DNA of 64,000 nucleotides from Ashinkailepas kermadecensis. Lineage: Eukaryota > Arthropoda > Thecostraca > Neolepadidae. The position numbers and the translations under genes are program-made. Below are positions 10,313-21,537 of the stretch, piece by piece. The stretch covers positions 620,001 through 684,000 of the forward strand of contig JAOTOM010005135.1 of the NCBI GenBank assembly GCA_034440615.1. The letters are read 5' to 3'. The notes below the pieces were generated by a model. That model did no database searches. It had not been told where the DNA came from and saw only the letters and a list, made by a program, of their open reading frames with translations. How positions within the stretch are numbered: the first letter of the stretch is position 1; every line of letters begins with the position of its first letter.

Positions 10313-11280
10313 GACAGATCTCGGGTGCAGGTTGTCATCTCCCGCGGTGCACGTCAGTGACAGGTCAGGTCATTCTCGTCCGTCTTGTACATCCCAGTAC
10401 CGGACTGATTCCTTACTACCGGGGCAGATATACCGGACAGGAACTCAAGGAAAACATTGCTGTAGATCTATTACGAAGCCAGGGTGGTCCAAGTCATTAC
10501 CTTGAAGACATATCTTCAGATTAAATAGGGAAAAAGACCACTTAACATTAGAAGGGTATCAAACCAGGGGGTCCTCATCCCCTCCCCTCCCCCGACATAC
10601 GTGGGAGCTGCAGCCATGGACAGGGCCTGAACTTCTGTACCGAAAGTGAGGAGCTTCGCACTGGGAAAACTCGGGAAGCTCTTGGGGGAGGAAGAGAAAA
10701 TGTGGGCTATGGTAAATTTCTGTCTGTCTAGAGTCCCCAGGCTCCTGCCAGTGGCCACACCACTACCACTGTGCATCAACATCTCTTAAAGCCTAAACGT
10801 GACCAGCCTACGCCATCCAAACAACACAATCCCACAGAGCAAGTTCGGACGATGCTGCTGCAGAAAATAAATCACGTGTGATCACCGTGGAGCGCAGCAA
10901 GCGTGTCACACACCGGCGATACGACACACCGTGTCGGCGACAGCCTCAGGCCGTGGCGGCCAGCCACCCCGGCGTCGGTCCGGACCTGCCCCCCCCCCTC
11001 CCACCGGCCGGGACAGACTTTACGGCACACAGTCAGTAAGGGAGACGCGCCGGCCGGGAAGGCGCCACGCTCAAAGCGGCCGCTCATCGCACGGCCGACG
11101 TTTACAACCGGCAGGGCGATCGGGCGCCAGTCGGGTCGTTAGTCGGGCGTACATGTGGCCCGAGCACGCCCCCGTGCGTCGCCGACCCCGTACCCAGATG
11201 GTGCGTCCGCACTCCGCGGGACCCGACCCACCCATTCCCGGCCGCGAGACGCTGCACGCACGATCGCCACATGTGCAATG
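10313..11280. other. No gene seen; downstream flank of the NDP kinase gene
   Basis: A 43-bp-array-like fragment lies at 10903-10947. CpG-rich sequence fills 10930-11260. No coding evidence was found. Confidence 0.5.
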
Positions 11281-11286
11281 TTTATT
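11281..11286 (-). terminator. Possible AATAAA poly(A) signal for the NDP kinase gene
   Basis: The plus strand reads TTTATT, so the minus strand reads AATAAA. It lies about 520 bp past the kinase stop codon, which would give a 3' UTR of roughly 0.5 kb. It is the first canonical hexamer I noticed downstream. No transcript evidence is available, and such hexamers arise by chance. Confidence 0.35.
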
Positions 11287-11804
11287 GGGGGTGCGCCGGC
11301 TTTTTCGGCGGGCAGTAAAACTGGGACCGTGAAGCAGCACGTTCATCTGGCGACCGGGGCCGGCCACCGGCCAGACGCGCCCCAACCTGGCGACACTGAG
11401 CGTCTGAGAACCCTGCTGGCAGCCACTCGGCCCGGACAGACGCCGCCTACTGAAGGACGAGCAATTACATAATCACCGACGGAACCACCTGGCTCCGAGG
11501 AGCCCGATACAGTTGGGGCGTGGGACTGCGGCCCGGCGAACGACACGAAGCACCTGGGCCCGCTGCGCGATTGTTTCACAACCAGTCGGAAACACAGTTC
11601 ATTTCGTGAGTGTATTGGCCCCTCAACGAGCGACGGAAATGGCCGTCATTTAAAAAAGCTTCCAACAGAACAACGAAAATCACAACAAAGATGTCACAGA
11701 TGTCACACGCATTTCACTGCCGCCGAGGAGCCGACACGCTTCACGGTCTGCCGCGCGGCGGCGCCACTGAGCCGTCGGCAGATGGCGCTCAGGTGGCTGA
11801 CTGC

Positions 11805-11925
11805 TCAGTCCTCGTAGACCCAGCCGACGTTGGAGGGCGTCCAGCCGGCCAGCTCCTCCGACTTGAACCACAGGTCGATCTCCTTCTCGGCAGACTTGAC
11901 CGAGTCGGAGCCGTGCACGATGTTG
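11805..11925 (-). CDS. awd/NME: Nucleoside diphosphate kinase, exon 3 of 3 with stop
   Basis: The first base completes Arg114 (CG from exon 2 plus C). The exon then encodes residues 115-153, beginning [15 protein letters not shown] and ending GWVYED before TGA at 11807-11805. His118 in NIVHGSDS is the residue phosphorylated during catalysis. The acceptor is TTTCTCCACAG on the minus strand (11926 and up). The C-terminal aromatic-acidic tail is typical of the family. A possible poly(A) signal lies about 520 bp downstream. Confidence 0.96.
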
Positions 11926-12048
11926 CTGTGGAGAAACCAAACCGATATCGACACGTCAAACGCCAGTTCAGAGTCCACGTTCTGCTGGGTCTGCAAATGT
12001 GTGCCAAAAAGATAGCCTGTATGCACGTGAAAACTATATTGCCAAGGT

Positions 12049-12212
12049 TGGTTGGTTGGTTATTGGTTTTACGACACGTCGACCGTTGAGTCATGTAGCG
12101 TCGCCAATCTCTCACGCCGATTGGTCGCGGGCGAAGAGTAGCGACAGGTGAGACTCGAATCCACAACCTTTTGATTGTGAGACGAGCATCTTACCCCTAG
12201 ACCGCTCGTCCC
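12049..12212 (-). mobile_element. tRNA-Val-headed SINE in NDP kinase intron 2, with 15-bp target duplication
   Basis: On the minus strand it runs from a GGGACGAGCGGTCTAGGGGT head through CGACCAATCGGCGTGAGAGA to an ATAACCAACCAACC tail. The direct repeat CTATATTGCCAAGGT is exact at 12034-12048 and 12213-12227. It is in the same orientation as the host gene. Confidence 0.92.
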
Positions 12213-12227
12213 CTATATTGCCAAGGT

Positions 12228-14033
12228 GAATTTGCGAAGGAACATCAGTAAATTGTACAGACTAATGGCACGAACGATACGAATTCCGAGCGCATTTTCG
12301 GTCGGTTTTTTGCTGTTTCATGCATGAGATACATCATTCTGCATACATCCCAAGCCAAAACTGTCAATCACTGCCACGACTTTGCGGGGTGCTATTTTTT
12401 AGTGCGTAGGCAAATGTTGCACCACGCTAATGCCTGAAGAAGTACGCACACGAATCGGGGTAGTTTGTATTCGTATTACCCTGTAACAGTTGCCTGCCTT
12501 GTCTAAGAAACTAAGTAAACTAAGACGCCACACAAAACCGACCGGCCAAACCCTGGACGACGGGCCCAAGTGATTGTCGCTGGCCTCCAGGTCAGCCGTT
12601 GTCCAATCACAAGGCAGTGTTCGGCAGATGTTGCCAGATTTCGTATATTATACCATGGGATAACAAAATATATTTCATGCACTCCAGATTCTGACAGAAT
12701 ATTTAAAATTCTACCATATAACGCCACCAAGGCAAAAAGCCATTATACCTGACGCCTACTAAACTTGATTGTACCCTTTGTTTATTATACACCGAGCCAA
12801 TACAGCGGCGTTAGTGCCATCCTGTAGTATCATACATTCAGCAACCGTCACACGTTCGGCAACCCGTATCATTATGACGTGTTTGATGTTCGCCACACGA
12901 CATGGACGATGAAATAATATTGGCGAGGTTAATGTGTATGTCACGACGATCGTCCCCATGTATAAATATCTAGTCAGCTACCGATGAAAATATTCGCTCA
13001 TGCTGCAGATCAAAGCCACACGCTTCAGTGCGACTTCCATACAGATTGTCTGTCCTGCAAAACGAGCGTGCCTTTCCAAAACCTTCCACTTCCACCTCTC
13101 TCATTTACGCCAAAAATTCATCTGACGAACTACGTGATCATGATGTGGGTTGAAGCCATCAATGACACGAATCAGTCCGTGGTGGTGGTGGTGGTTGGCA
13201 TGGGGGGGGGGGGAGGGGGATCGATTACCAGTCAGTTGGCGCCCATGAATCAGCCCGTGAATCAAGGATCGGTTTCCAGAGTACCAAACTTCCCCAGGCC
13301 ACGATACCCAGAGAGAACTGCCCCACGACTACGAAGCGTTGTGTGGCGCCGTCCTACTTTCAAGCTGCCACCAGGCTGACACGAACCCACTGCGCCATTC
13401 ATGAGCACACAGGAGAAAGCAAGAAAGCAGCACCACCATGCGTACAGAAATCGTTTTGAAGTTGGCAGGCCGAAGACTATGAGCGCAACGTGCCTGCGAG
13501 CTAATGCCACGCTGTAGAGCTGTAGCTGAGGTCGTTTAAGAAGTTGGTAGTAGGACAGCCACCGTACGAACCCGAAAGGCCCACGATTCGCATAAAGGCT
13601 GTCTCAACGACAACTGTTGAGGAAGAACGAGAGCGTTAAGGCCCAATGCTCAAATTAAGTACCATTCTCCCCGTCTGTCTCTCTCACGGTTCTTTTTTCG
13701 GTTTCAGTTCCTCGTCGTTCCACGTTTCGCCGGACTGGACCGGCACTGCCACCTAGCGACACCACCAGAAGCACCGACAGCACCAGCGCCGATGTTTGGC
13801 AGCTGGCCGCCACGAGCATCACGCGACGTGCGCCGACATGTCCGCATCTGAACACCGTCCCCCTCTGGATCTGGTGGACCACTTCCTTTGGATTTCGTGG
13901 GGTAGCCTAGGAGAGTTGGATCATTTACGATCGCTACGATCCGTGTGTTGATCATTCATCGCCAGACATAAAACGGGTACCATCATCAGCCATTTACCAT
14001 CTACCAATCTCATTTGGGTCAGCCGCCCGCAAC
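12228..14033. other. Intron 2 of NDP kinase, unique part
   Basis: No exon-like open frame was seen. (GGT)n and a poly-G run lie at about 13180-13222. Confidence 0.6.
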
Positions 14034-14048
14034 GGAAGCCGAACACAG

Positions 14049-14203
14049 AAGAGCCTTGGGTTCTTTAACGACGCATTCAACAGCTAGGTCATATAGCGTC
14101 GCCAACCTCTCGCGTCGATTGGTCGCGGGTGGACCCGGTAATGCCGCCGGTTGCGAGATTCGAACCCACAATCTTGCGATCAAGAGTCCGATACTCACCG
14201 ACT
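14049..14203 (-). mobile_element. tRNA-Lys-headed SINE with 15-bp target duplication
   Basis: On the minus strand the head reads CAGTCGGTGAGTATCGGACT, then CTTGATCGCAAG (CTT anticodon region, lysine-like) and GTGGGTTCGAATC (B box). The body shares CGCGACCAATCG and GAGAGGTTGGCGACGCTATA with the Val-headed family. The direct repeat GGAAGCCGAACACAG is exact at 14034-14048 and 14204-14218. Confidence 0.9.
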
Positions 14204-14589
14204 GGAAGCCGAACACAGCTTCGCGTATTGTGATGCTCAGAGCTATCGATAAGTGCTGAAATACTCAAAGCTATCGAGGTGCGATATCCTGAAGTCGGAC
14301 TAGCGGGTGACTGCGGGCCGCCCGACGCAGATATACAACACCAACCCTTGGCAACGAGACGCAGCCACTGCACAAACTGGTGCACCTGGCCACATAACAG
14401 CTGACAATGCACTTACAAACATGAGTAACTTGATGCGACTAATCACCATCGAGATGGATCCAAAGTGGACCGGAGTGACGGCCTCACGCGACTCATCTAC
14501 TACCCGGGCCCGAATACAACTGTCAGCCTCCTCTCATCTCACTCGATAATGGGACGCGGACAGAGGGACTTGGCTAGCAGCCAAGCCCA

Positions 14590-14870
14590 ATGGCTAGTGG
14601 CTGGCCAGTAGCCAATGGCTACTGGCCGCGTCCTGGTCCATCACACGCCCCAGGCGATCGGTCGCGTGATCACCCCCCCCCCCATTCCTCCACCGATCTA
14701 TCCTGGCCAGTCTCAACCGTGCTCTGGCCCATCACACGTCCTCGGCGGTCGGTCGCTCGCGTGATCACCCCCCCCCCCACACACCGATCTGTCCTGGCCA
14801 GCCTCAGCCGCGCCCTGGTCCATACCACGTCCCCCGGCGATCGGTCGCGTGACCACCGCACTTGCGCTGT
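14590..14870 (+). repeat. Three ~95-bp units with poly-C tracts
   Basis: The blocks CTGGTCCATCACACGCCCC, GGCGATCGGTCGCGTGATCA, poly-C, then ACCGATCTGTCCTGGCCAG recur three times with divergence. Just upstream (14590-14630) TAGTGGCTGGCCAGTAGCC repeats in both orientations. Confidence 0.75.
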
Positions 14871-16118
14871 CTTGCGCTGTCCACCGCACGACCAGTTGAT
14901 GGTTTTCCAATTGGATCGTTACGACTGGAGTCAGACCGAACACGGGAGCGGCCAGACCACGGGCCCAGGACAGAGGCGACGGTGCACCATGCACACCCAG
15001 CCAGCGTCTGGCACAGCTGATCACAACATACTGGACAGCCAGCATCCGGAAACACGACCGATACCCTTCTCAAAACCGTTCGCATGCTTCCACATCAAGC
15101 TGAGTGGGACTTGATTCGCAAGGCAACAGCCATTTGTAAGACACCAGTTTGCACTTATTACTATCGTACAAGCAAGCTCAGTGACCAAGAGACAAACACG
15201 ATAGTAATTCTGAAAGGCAGAAAATGAATAATTTGTGCGAGTGGGAGGAACTTCCTCCCAAACACGAGGTGGAAGAGGGAACACAGACCAATTCCTACAT
15301 GGAATTATCCTTCCAAAATTAAACGTGCAGCCCGTCTGTACAAGGCCAGCTGTAAACGGAAACTGCAATTGTACGACGGCTGTGATATGATGAAAAGTGC
15401 CGAATGTTTTTATTTTATGTTGCGCTTCTGCCGCTGCTTCGAGCACCGACGCACAGACACGAGGCACCACTGGTACCGCCTATACATCCACGTAGCTTAG
15501 AGGTTGGCTATGGAGGAAGCTAACCAGATCCAAAGAAAAATAGAATTTCAGGAGCATAACCAAATACGTGTAACGAAATGCCTTCCCAAACATCGCCAAA
15601 TGATTTGCCTGCACGTTGCACACTTTCTCCGCATCTAAAGCCAAGCAAAGCTCTTCATCCAGTACACTTGACAGCACGGCCCTCGACGAGACCCAAATTT
15701 CCGACAGGTCGCATCCGACTCGGAACTAGTTCCCCGGTGCAACTGGCCGCCCGGCCGCCGTCGTGGCCTTGACGCTGAACTACAAATGGCGCCGCCGGTG
15801 CCGCGGCTGTCGCCATCACTCCCTGCCCCGGGTCATACGTCGCTGCCGGCCCAATCCGCCCACCAACATCAATCCTGGCCCTGGCCGACTATTGCAGTCG
15901 CGCTGCTCATTACGCCGCTCAAAGGCAAAAGCTGTCACGTCGCTTCTTGCCAGTGTGAAGTCTGGAACTGAAGCCAACACGGCAGTGTCCACAGTCAGAC
16001 GCCCGCACCAGCCTTGCCCCTCCGCAGCCCACCTACTCACCAGCACTCACCACCCACACGTCTCCCACGACAGCCACACCACGCCCTCACGATCACGTGC
16101 CACCTGCCAGTCACGTAC
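14871..16118. other. Rest of NDP kinase intron 2
   Basis: Nothing beyond unique intronic sequence was seen. The part next to exon 2 (about 15730-16118) is GC-rich and pyrimidine-rich on the plus strand. Confidence 0.5.
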
Positions 16119-16333
16119 CGGCCGATTTGGACGGCGAAGTCGCCACGGATGGTGCCCGGCTTGGAGTCCTGCGGCTTGGTCTCTCCCAGCATGACGCGGC
16201 CCGTCTTGACGGCGTCCAGGCCCTCCCACACCATCGGCACCACCGGCCCGCTGGCCATGTACTTGACCAGGCCGCCGAAGAATGGCTTGTCGGAGAGGTC
16301 GGCGTAGTGCAGCTGCAGGTGCTCCACTGTCGA
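16119..16333 (-). CDS. awd/NME: Nucleoside diphosphate kinase, exon 2 of 3
   Basis: This exon encodes residues 43-113 plus two bases of codon 114. It begins [13 protein letters not shown], where Tyr52 stacks on the base of the bound nucleotide in this family. It continues through [12 protein letters not shown] and [11 protein letters not shown] (Arg88, Thr94) to [11 protein letters not shown] (Arg105). The acceptor is GCCCTGCCACAG at 16334-16345 and the donor after 16119 reads GTACGTG. Intron 1 is 6.3 kb and intron 2 is 4.2 kb, both filled with repeats. The 28-bp minisatellite at 16393-16995 lies about 60 bp upstream of this acceptor. Length and register match the family without gaps. Confidence 0.96.
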
Positions 16334-16392
16334 CTGTGGCAGGGCGGGCGACGCAGTCAGTAGGGGCAGGGCGGGCGACGCAGTCAGTAGGG

Positions 16393-16995
16393 GCAGATCA
16401 GGTGGAGGCCATCAGCAGGGACAGGTCAGATGGAGGCCATCAGCAGGGGCAGGTCAGGTGGAGGCCATCAGCAGGGACAGGTCAGGTGGAGGCCATCAGC
16501 AGGGGCAGGTCAGGTGGAGGCCATCAGCAGGGACAGGTCAGGTGGAGGCCATCAGCAGGGACAGGTCAGGTGGAGGCCATCAGCAGGGACAGGTCAGGTG
16601 GAGGCCATCAGCAGGGGCAGGTCAGGTGGAGGCCATCAGCAGGGACAGGTCAGATGGAGGCCATCAGCAGGGACAGGTCAGATGGAGGCCATCAGCAGGG
16701 ACAGGTCAGACGGAGGTCATCAGAAGGGACAGGTCAGATGGAGGACATCAGCAGGGACAGGTCAGATGGAGGTCATCAGAAGGGACAGGTCAGATGGAGG
16801 CCATCAGCAGGGACAGGTCAGGTGGAGGTCATCAGAAGGGACAGGTCAGATGGAGGCCATTGGCAGGGACAGGTCAGATGGAGGCCATCAGCAGGGACAG
16901 GTCAGATGGAGACCATCAGCATGGACAGGTCAGATGGAGGCTATCAGCAGGGACAGGTCAGATGGAGGCCATCAGAAGGGAGATATCCAGTAGGT
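16393..16995 (-). repeat. 28-bp minisatellite beside the exon 2 acceptor of NDP kinase
   Basis: About 21 units of GGTCAGATGGAGGCCATCAG plus CAGGGACA (plus strand). On the transcribed strand each unit supplies CTGACCTGTCCCTGCTGATGG, a pyrimidine-leaning tract with branch-point-like CTGAC/CTGAT. A 26-bp duplication (CAGGGCGGGCGACGCAGTCA) lies between the array and the exon at 16340-16391. Confidence 0.92.
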
Positions 16996-18240
16996 GAGGT
17001 GGTCATCAGCAGGCAATGCAGTCATACAGGGAGCGAGTTTGGCATCATCTCCAGTTGTTGCCACCCATTCACAATTCACACTGCATGGGGAGTAAACACA
17101 CAGCACACTGCCTCCTTAAAAAACACAGTGGTAGAATTGTATCACTCTGCACTAAGTATACTGCAGAAATATGCATCATAATGCAATATTGATAGTATCA
17201 GAAATGGAAGTTAGCCCACAAGTGCAACCTTTAGCATCTTACATCTGTCAGGTCAGGCCAGGTCAGTTCTAATGTGCCAAAATTTGGGAATCAAAGTGGA
17301 AAATAACACTCAACTGGAAGCATATCTACATCCAGGTAAAAAATTTTCCTTTGCTTCCAACTGACTCTGATGCCAACTTCAGCATAATATATCAAATAAA
17401 AACACAAGCAATAATATTGTCTTTATTTTCAGGTTTAGGTGGTGCAACTGGACAAAATTCAACCCTGAAGCAAGCATACATTTTCTACAAGTGTCATGCA
17501 TCATATTTTATATTTTATTTCCCTTTCTTGATAAAAAAAGTTACGAGTTATCTGCATCTCACGCTCAACTGAAAATGAATTTCAACACAGAGGCCAGTTC
17601 AGATTGACTATTGCAAATCAATGCAGTTGCATATATTAGTGATAAATTATTTGCAAAATATGGTGGAATATACCACTTACTGAACACTGAATCGACATCC
17701 TTCCCAAAGGAGTATTGACATTGTTCTTTGTGGTACATGTTTGTGAAGTCTTCATACCTCGTTTCTAACTGTATCCTGTTCACAAGTACCATACTTTTGC
17801 TCACCATAATGGATCCGGGATCATGATAACGAACATACCCTAGTGCAATTCCAGGTGAAGGGATTATCTATGATGTGCTATGTAATACAATGTCAGTTTA
17901 GAGCATGGGTGTTTGCATAGTTATCGTTGATATTGGTATCCCCAAATTAGGTACCTTTCAAAACACGCTAAATTGGAGCAGTCATATGTTCACAATTGTC
18001 TCAAAATGGGGTATGCATGGCTTAACAAGATTTTAGATAACATTACTTCCATGCCAATTTCAACATCCTATTGCACTCGTTTCGACATCTCACCCTAATG
18101 ATACATCATTATTTTAACACTGATATAATAGCAATGATCGGGTTGATTACAATCAATACTGTGCTGTTGGATCACCAGCAGCAGTTGCTGTTGTGCCCAA
18201 ATTTACAAACACAGCTGTCTTAAGCTACCTAGCAGTTTGC
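16996..18240. other. Intron 1 of NDP kinase, AT-rich unique sequence
   Basis: No exon, element boundary or array was recognised. Confidence 0.5.
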
Positions 18241-18870
18241 ATTAAAAACAAGTTTGCTGCTTCACAACACCATTAGGTTAGGTTATGCTGTTACATTAAA
18301 AACAAAAACTTGGACATTACTTTTTATGCTATATTACCCAACTCCCAGCTCCTTGGGTGTTATTTTGCCTCCAAACTGAAAAGCATGCATTTGCAGAGGC
18401 AATGAGTGGTCACATCATGGGTAATCTTCAAGTACTACCCCTCATACTTTCTTTATATCAACAAGGCAAGTCACCATCAGCTGACTGTCAGTCAGCCATT
18501 AGTGATATCACTACATTAGTGACACCATTAGTGTCATTATCCATTAGTGACACAAGGTATGGAGAAAAACCTCCAGCCAGGGGCACTGAATGAACCCAGG
18601 TGCATCATGTTAGGTTAGGTTATCCTGCTGGCACCCCTAAATGAGCACATCAACCCCTTCAAAATATGCCTGGTGATGCCACTGGGTTCATTCATTGTAC
18701 CTGACTGTAGGTTTTTCTCCATACTTTGAGTGATGTCACCAACAGCTGACTGGCAGTCAGCTGATTTGGACTCAGACACCTTGTTGACATAAAGGAAGTG
18801 TTAGGGGTAATACTTGAAAGGCACACACATGTTCAGCACATTGATAAACATTGCATTAAAAAAAGGAACT
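18240..18870. repeat. Older AT-rich fold-back repeat, host of the nested MITE
   Basis: It shares TGTTATTTTGCCTCCAAACT, GCATTTGCAGAGGCAATGAG and GATAAACATTGCATTAAAA with copies at 33.3-35.2 kb. Confidence 0.6.
18420..18823. mobile_element. Fold-back MITE nested in another repeat
   Basis: The left end GGTAATCTTCAAGTACTACC is matched by an inverted right end (GGGGTAATACTTGAAAGGC on the plus strand). Inner arms pair over TATGGAGAAAAACCT..CAGC versus AGGTTTTTCTCCATAC, around a loop with TTAGGTTAGGTTA at about 18610. The flanks CACATCATG and ACACACATG are imperfect 9-bp repeats. Flanking sequence matches the ATGAGTGGT..CATAAACATTGCAT repeat seen at 33-35 kb, so this element jumped into an older one. 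Confidence 0.7.
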
Positions 18871-19067
18871 TCCCAAAAATCAACAATTACCTTAAACTGG
18901 AAATTTACCAAGATTTTGTTATTCATCAGATCATTTTTTTTTGCTGTGGTGGTGCACCTTGTTGAGCTGCTTGCCATACATTGCAGTTTGGTAAATACTT
19001 ACCTAGGTACCTAGCAGCCATGGCAACAAGTGGTCACATTGTCAATCATGTTGGGAACATGAATTTT

Positions 19068-19110
19068 TATTGGGGTTTAGGGATGCATCAACTGCAGTGG
19101 TCATGCAGCA
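19068..19110 (-). repeat. SINE-like 3' end fragment, copy 2
   Basis: GCATCAACTGCAGTGGTCAT and TATTGGGGTTTAGGG match the block at 67-125. Confidence 0.5.
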
Positions 19111-19414
19111 GAACCATGAATTCAAGCACTGTTCTGGTTAACCTTATACAATTCAAATGTACCATTCTGCCTACACAATGATTAATACACCTAAATATTC
19201 TTCAACTCTATTCCTACATTTTGGCCTGGAATCACTCCAGTGATAGATTATTCATGCAATATGGTCCTTCTCACTTTCTGAACACTGAATAGACATCCTT
19301 CCCAATGACATATTGACATTGTGCTTGTTGATGTATGCCTATGAAGTCTCCATGACTCATTCCTGTATTTTGCATATAAGTACCTAGTATGCATATGCTC
19401 ACCATTATGAGTTG

Positions 19415-19499
19415 GTTGGTTATTGGTTTTACGACACATCAACCGTTGAGTCATGTAGCGTCGCCAATCTCTCATGCCGATTGATCGTGGGCGAAGAGT
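19415..19499 (-). mobile_element. 5'-truncated Val-family SINE with 16-bp target duplication
   Basis: Only the body and the AATAACCAACC tail remain; the tRNA head is missing. The exact direct repeat TCACCATTATGAGTTG lies at 19399-19414 and 19500-19515. Truncation at insertion shows target-primed reverse transcription by a LINE enzyme. Confidence 0.9.
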
Positions 19500-19539
19500 T
19501 CACCATTATGAGTTGATTGCACAAACATCTTGGGACACA

Positions 19540-19712
19540 TTTCCACCTTGGGTTCTTTTACAACACATTCAACCCCTAGGTCATACAGCACCTCCAACCT
19601 ATCATGCTGACTGGTCGCAGGTGGACTCGGTAAATGCCACCAGTTGCAAAATTTGAACCCACATTCTTGCAATCAAGAGTCTGACACTATCAACTGCACT
19701 ACCGTGGCCCCC
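19540..19712 (-). mobile_element. tRNA-Lys-headed SINE, diverged copy
   Basis: On the minus strand it reads CAGACTCTTGATTGCAAGAA, GTGGGTTCAAAT, then GGTCCACC-like sequence and a body resembling GACCAGTCAGCATGATAGG. No clear target duplication was found. Confidence 0.7.
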
Positions 19713-19747
19713 ATATGAGACAAATGTCAAAATACTGAGATGGGTCA

Positions 19748-19806
19748 TTGGTAGCTCAGCAGCTAAGCTGAGTATCTGGAGAGCCAGAGGTACACAGTTT
19801 GATTCC
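19748..19806 (+). other. tRNA-like SINE head
   Basis: GGTAGCTCAGCAGCTAAGC resembles an A box and ACAGTTTGATTCC a B box, spaced as in a tRNA. It directly precedes the fold-back element at 19822. It is too diverged to be a working tRNA gene. Confidence 0.45.
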
Positions 19807-19821
19807 CCATGGTGCCTGCCT

Positions 19822-20522
19822 GGTAAATTTTTGATAAAAGGTGTTTTGGGATTTTTTGGAATTGTCTTTCAGAATATGATGTTTATGAATGTGACTAAGA
19901 AGATGCAACCACTCATTTTTGGTGCTGATGCTTACTTTTCAATTTGAACTATGACGTCATATTGTTACGGTGTGATGACGTCATAGGTATGCTACCGAGG
20001 CTTTGACTGGCTAATGCTACAAATGGTTCACATACCTTAATGAGATGGTTGAAATAGCTTAACCTAACCTAACCTCATGGTGGATTATATAAATTATAGC
20101 TATGATAAACTGAGAGGTAAGCAGGTTAGGTTAGGTTAGGTTGGGTTAAGCTACTTCAACCATCTCATTAAGGTATGTGAACCAGTTGTAGCATTAGCCA
20201 GTCAACCTAACCTCATGGCCCATTATATAAATTATAGCTATGATAAACCAAGAGGTAAGCAGGTTAGGTTAGGTTAGTTTAGGTTAAGCTACTTTGACCA
20301 TCTCATTAAGGTATGTGAACCATTTGTAGCATTAGCCAGTCAAAGCCTCAGTGCCATACCTATGACGTCATTACACCATACCAATGTGATGTCATTGTCC
20401 AAATTTAAAAGTAAGCATCAGCACCAAAAATGAGTGGTCGCATCTTCTTAGTCATGTTCATAAACATCATTCTGAAAAGGTATTCCCAAAATTCCCAAAA
20501 CATCTTTTATCACAAATTTACC
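19822..20522. mobile_element. ~700-bp fold-back element with telomere-motif loop
   Basis: Outer ends GGTAAATTTTTGATAAAAGG and its inverse (CTTTTATCACAAATTTACC) pair, followed by long matching arms containing ATGACGTCAT CRE palindromes and CTATGACGTCAT. The inner part holds three copies of a block with CATACCTTAATGAGATGG and TTATATAAATTATAGC, in inverted and direct order, each joined to TTAGGTTAGGTT tracts. The flanks TGCCTGCCT and ACCTGCACT are only weakly similar, so the target duplication is unproven. Confidence 0.75.
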
Positions 20523-20859
20523 ACCTGCACTTCCTGCTAGGGTGAGAGGCAGGTGACACCATATGGCCTCAGCTGCTGAGTGTGTGGTAGTTACAACCAC
20601 TACCACCAAATACTGAGATTATCTATGATTTGGTGTGTTAAAAAATGTGATCTGCTGATAACAAGGCATTGCAATTGTTGTACTTAACATAGGTATCCAT
20701 ACATTAGGTATCTCCAAATTGAAGCAAAAAACATGCACCAATGAGTACATTACTGGCTCAAATGAAACTTGAAGGATTTTGTTTAGGTGATGTGTAAAGA
20801 ACATGCAAAACTTCATTGGAGATTGTCAAAGAAATAAACATCTTCTCAGTCGGCATGCT

Positions 20860-20950
20860 GTACATCGCGTATTTAGCCTGCGCCATGTCAACGATTGGCA
20901 CAGTTGGTTTGGGCATCTGCTTTCCATACAGATGGTGGTGGGTTCGCATC
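20860..20950 (+). other. Weak tRNA-like segment
   Basis: GGCACAGTTGGTTTGGGC and GGTGGGTTCGCATC are spaced like A and B boxes around CTGCTTTCCATACAG. It is probably a decayed SINE head. Confidence 0.3.
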
Positions 20951-21196
20951 TTGGCACCGACACACTTTTAACCTGATCAGTCATTAGCGGTCAGGGCCGT
21001 TGGTTAATGTTGCACTTTAGATTGCTTTACACTATCATATGAGTTGCTTGATGTAATAATATTTGTCCATGAAAGTAAGGAGGGGAAATACTCAATTGAA
21101 GCCAACTCATGTAATGCATTTCCGATTGGACTATCTGGAATTGTTGTATATTTTCAAACCAGTGGTCATACACCTATCTCACAGTGAGGGCCTGTG

Positions 21197-21537
21197 GGTA
21201 ATCTTTACCTTTCGGCCGACACATACTGCCAAGGTTAGTGATTCGTAAAGAGGTGTATAGTGGGGAACAGTGATGTCACAGGAGTCGGAAGTGACATCAC
21301 AACTGCTTCGGAGGATTCTGGTTTTCCGGTTAGGTTAGGTTAGGTTATATTATGCTATGATACATTTTGTATATTATGCTACATTATCTTAGTCTAGGTT
21401 AGGTGGTAATCTTTACCGACACCCGACTCCTGTGACGTCACTTCCCTGACTCCTGTGACATCACTGTTCCCCACTATACACCTCTTTACAAATCACTAAC
21501 CTTGGCAGTATGTGTCGGCCGAAAGGTAAAGATTACC
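21197..21537. mobile_element. Fold-back MITE, copy A (341 bp)
   Basis: The terminal inverted repeat is GGTAATCTTTACCTTTCGGC with a subterminal match through CACATACTGCCAAGGTTAGT and CACCTCTTTACAAATCAC. It carries GTGACGTCAC-type palindromes and a TTAGGTTAGGTTA tract inside. The flanks GGCCTGTG (21189-21196) and GGCTTGTG (21538-21545) differ at one position. Confidence 0.85.

Noticed and set aside
14140..14203. Functional tRNA-Lys gene
   Set aside because: Same reasons: incomplete stems, SINE body and a 15-bp target duplication.
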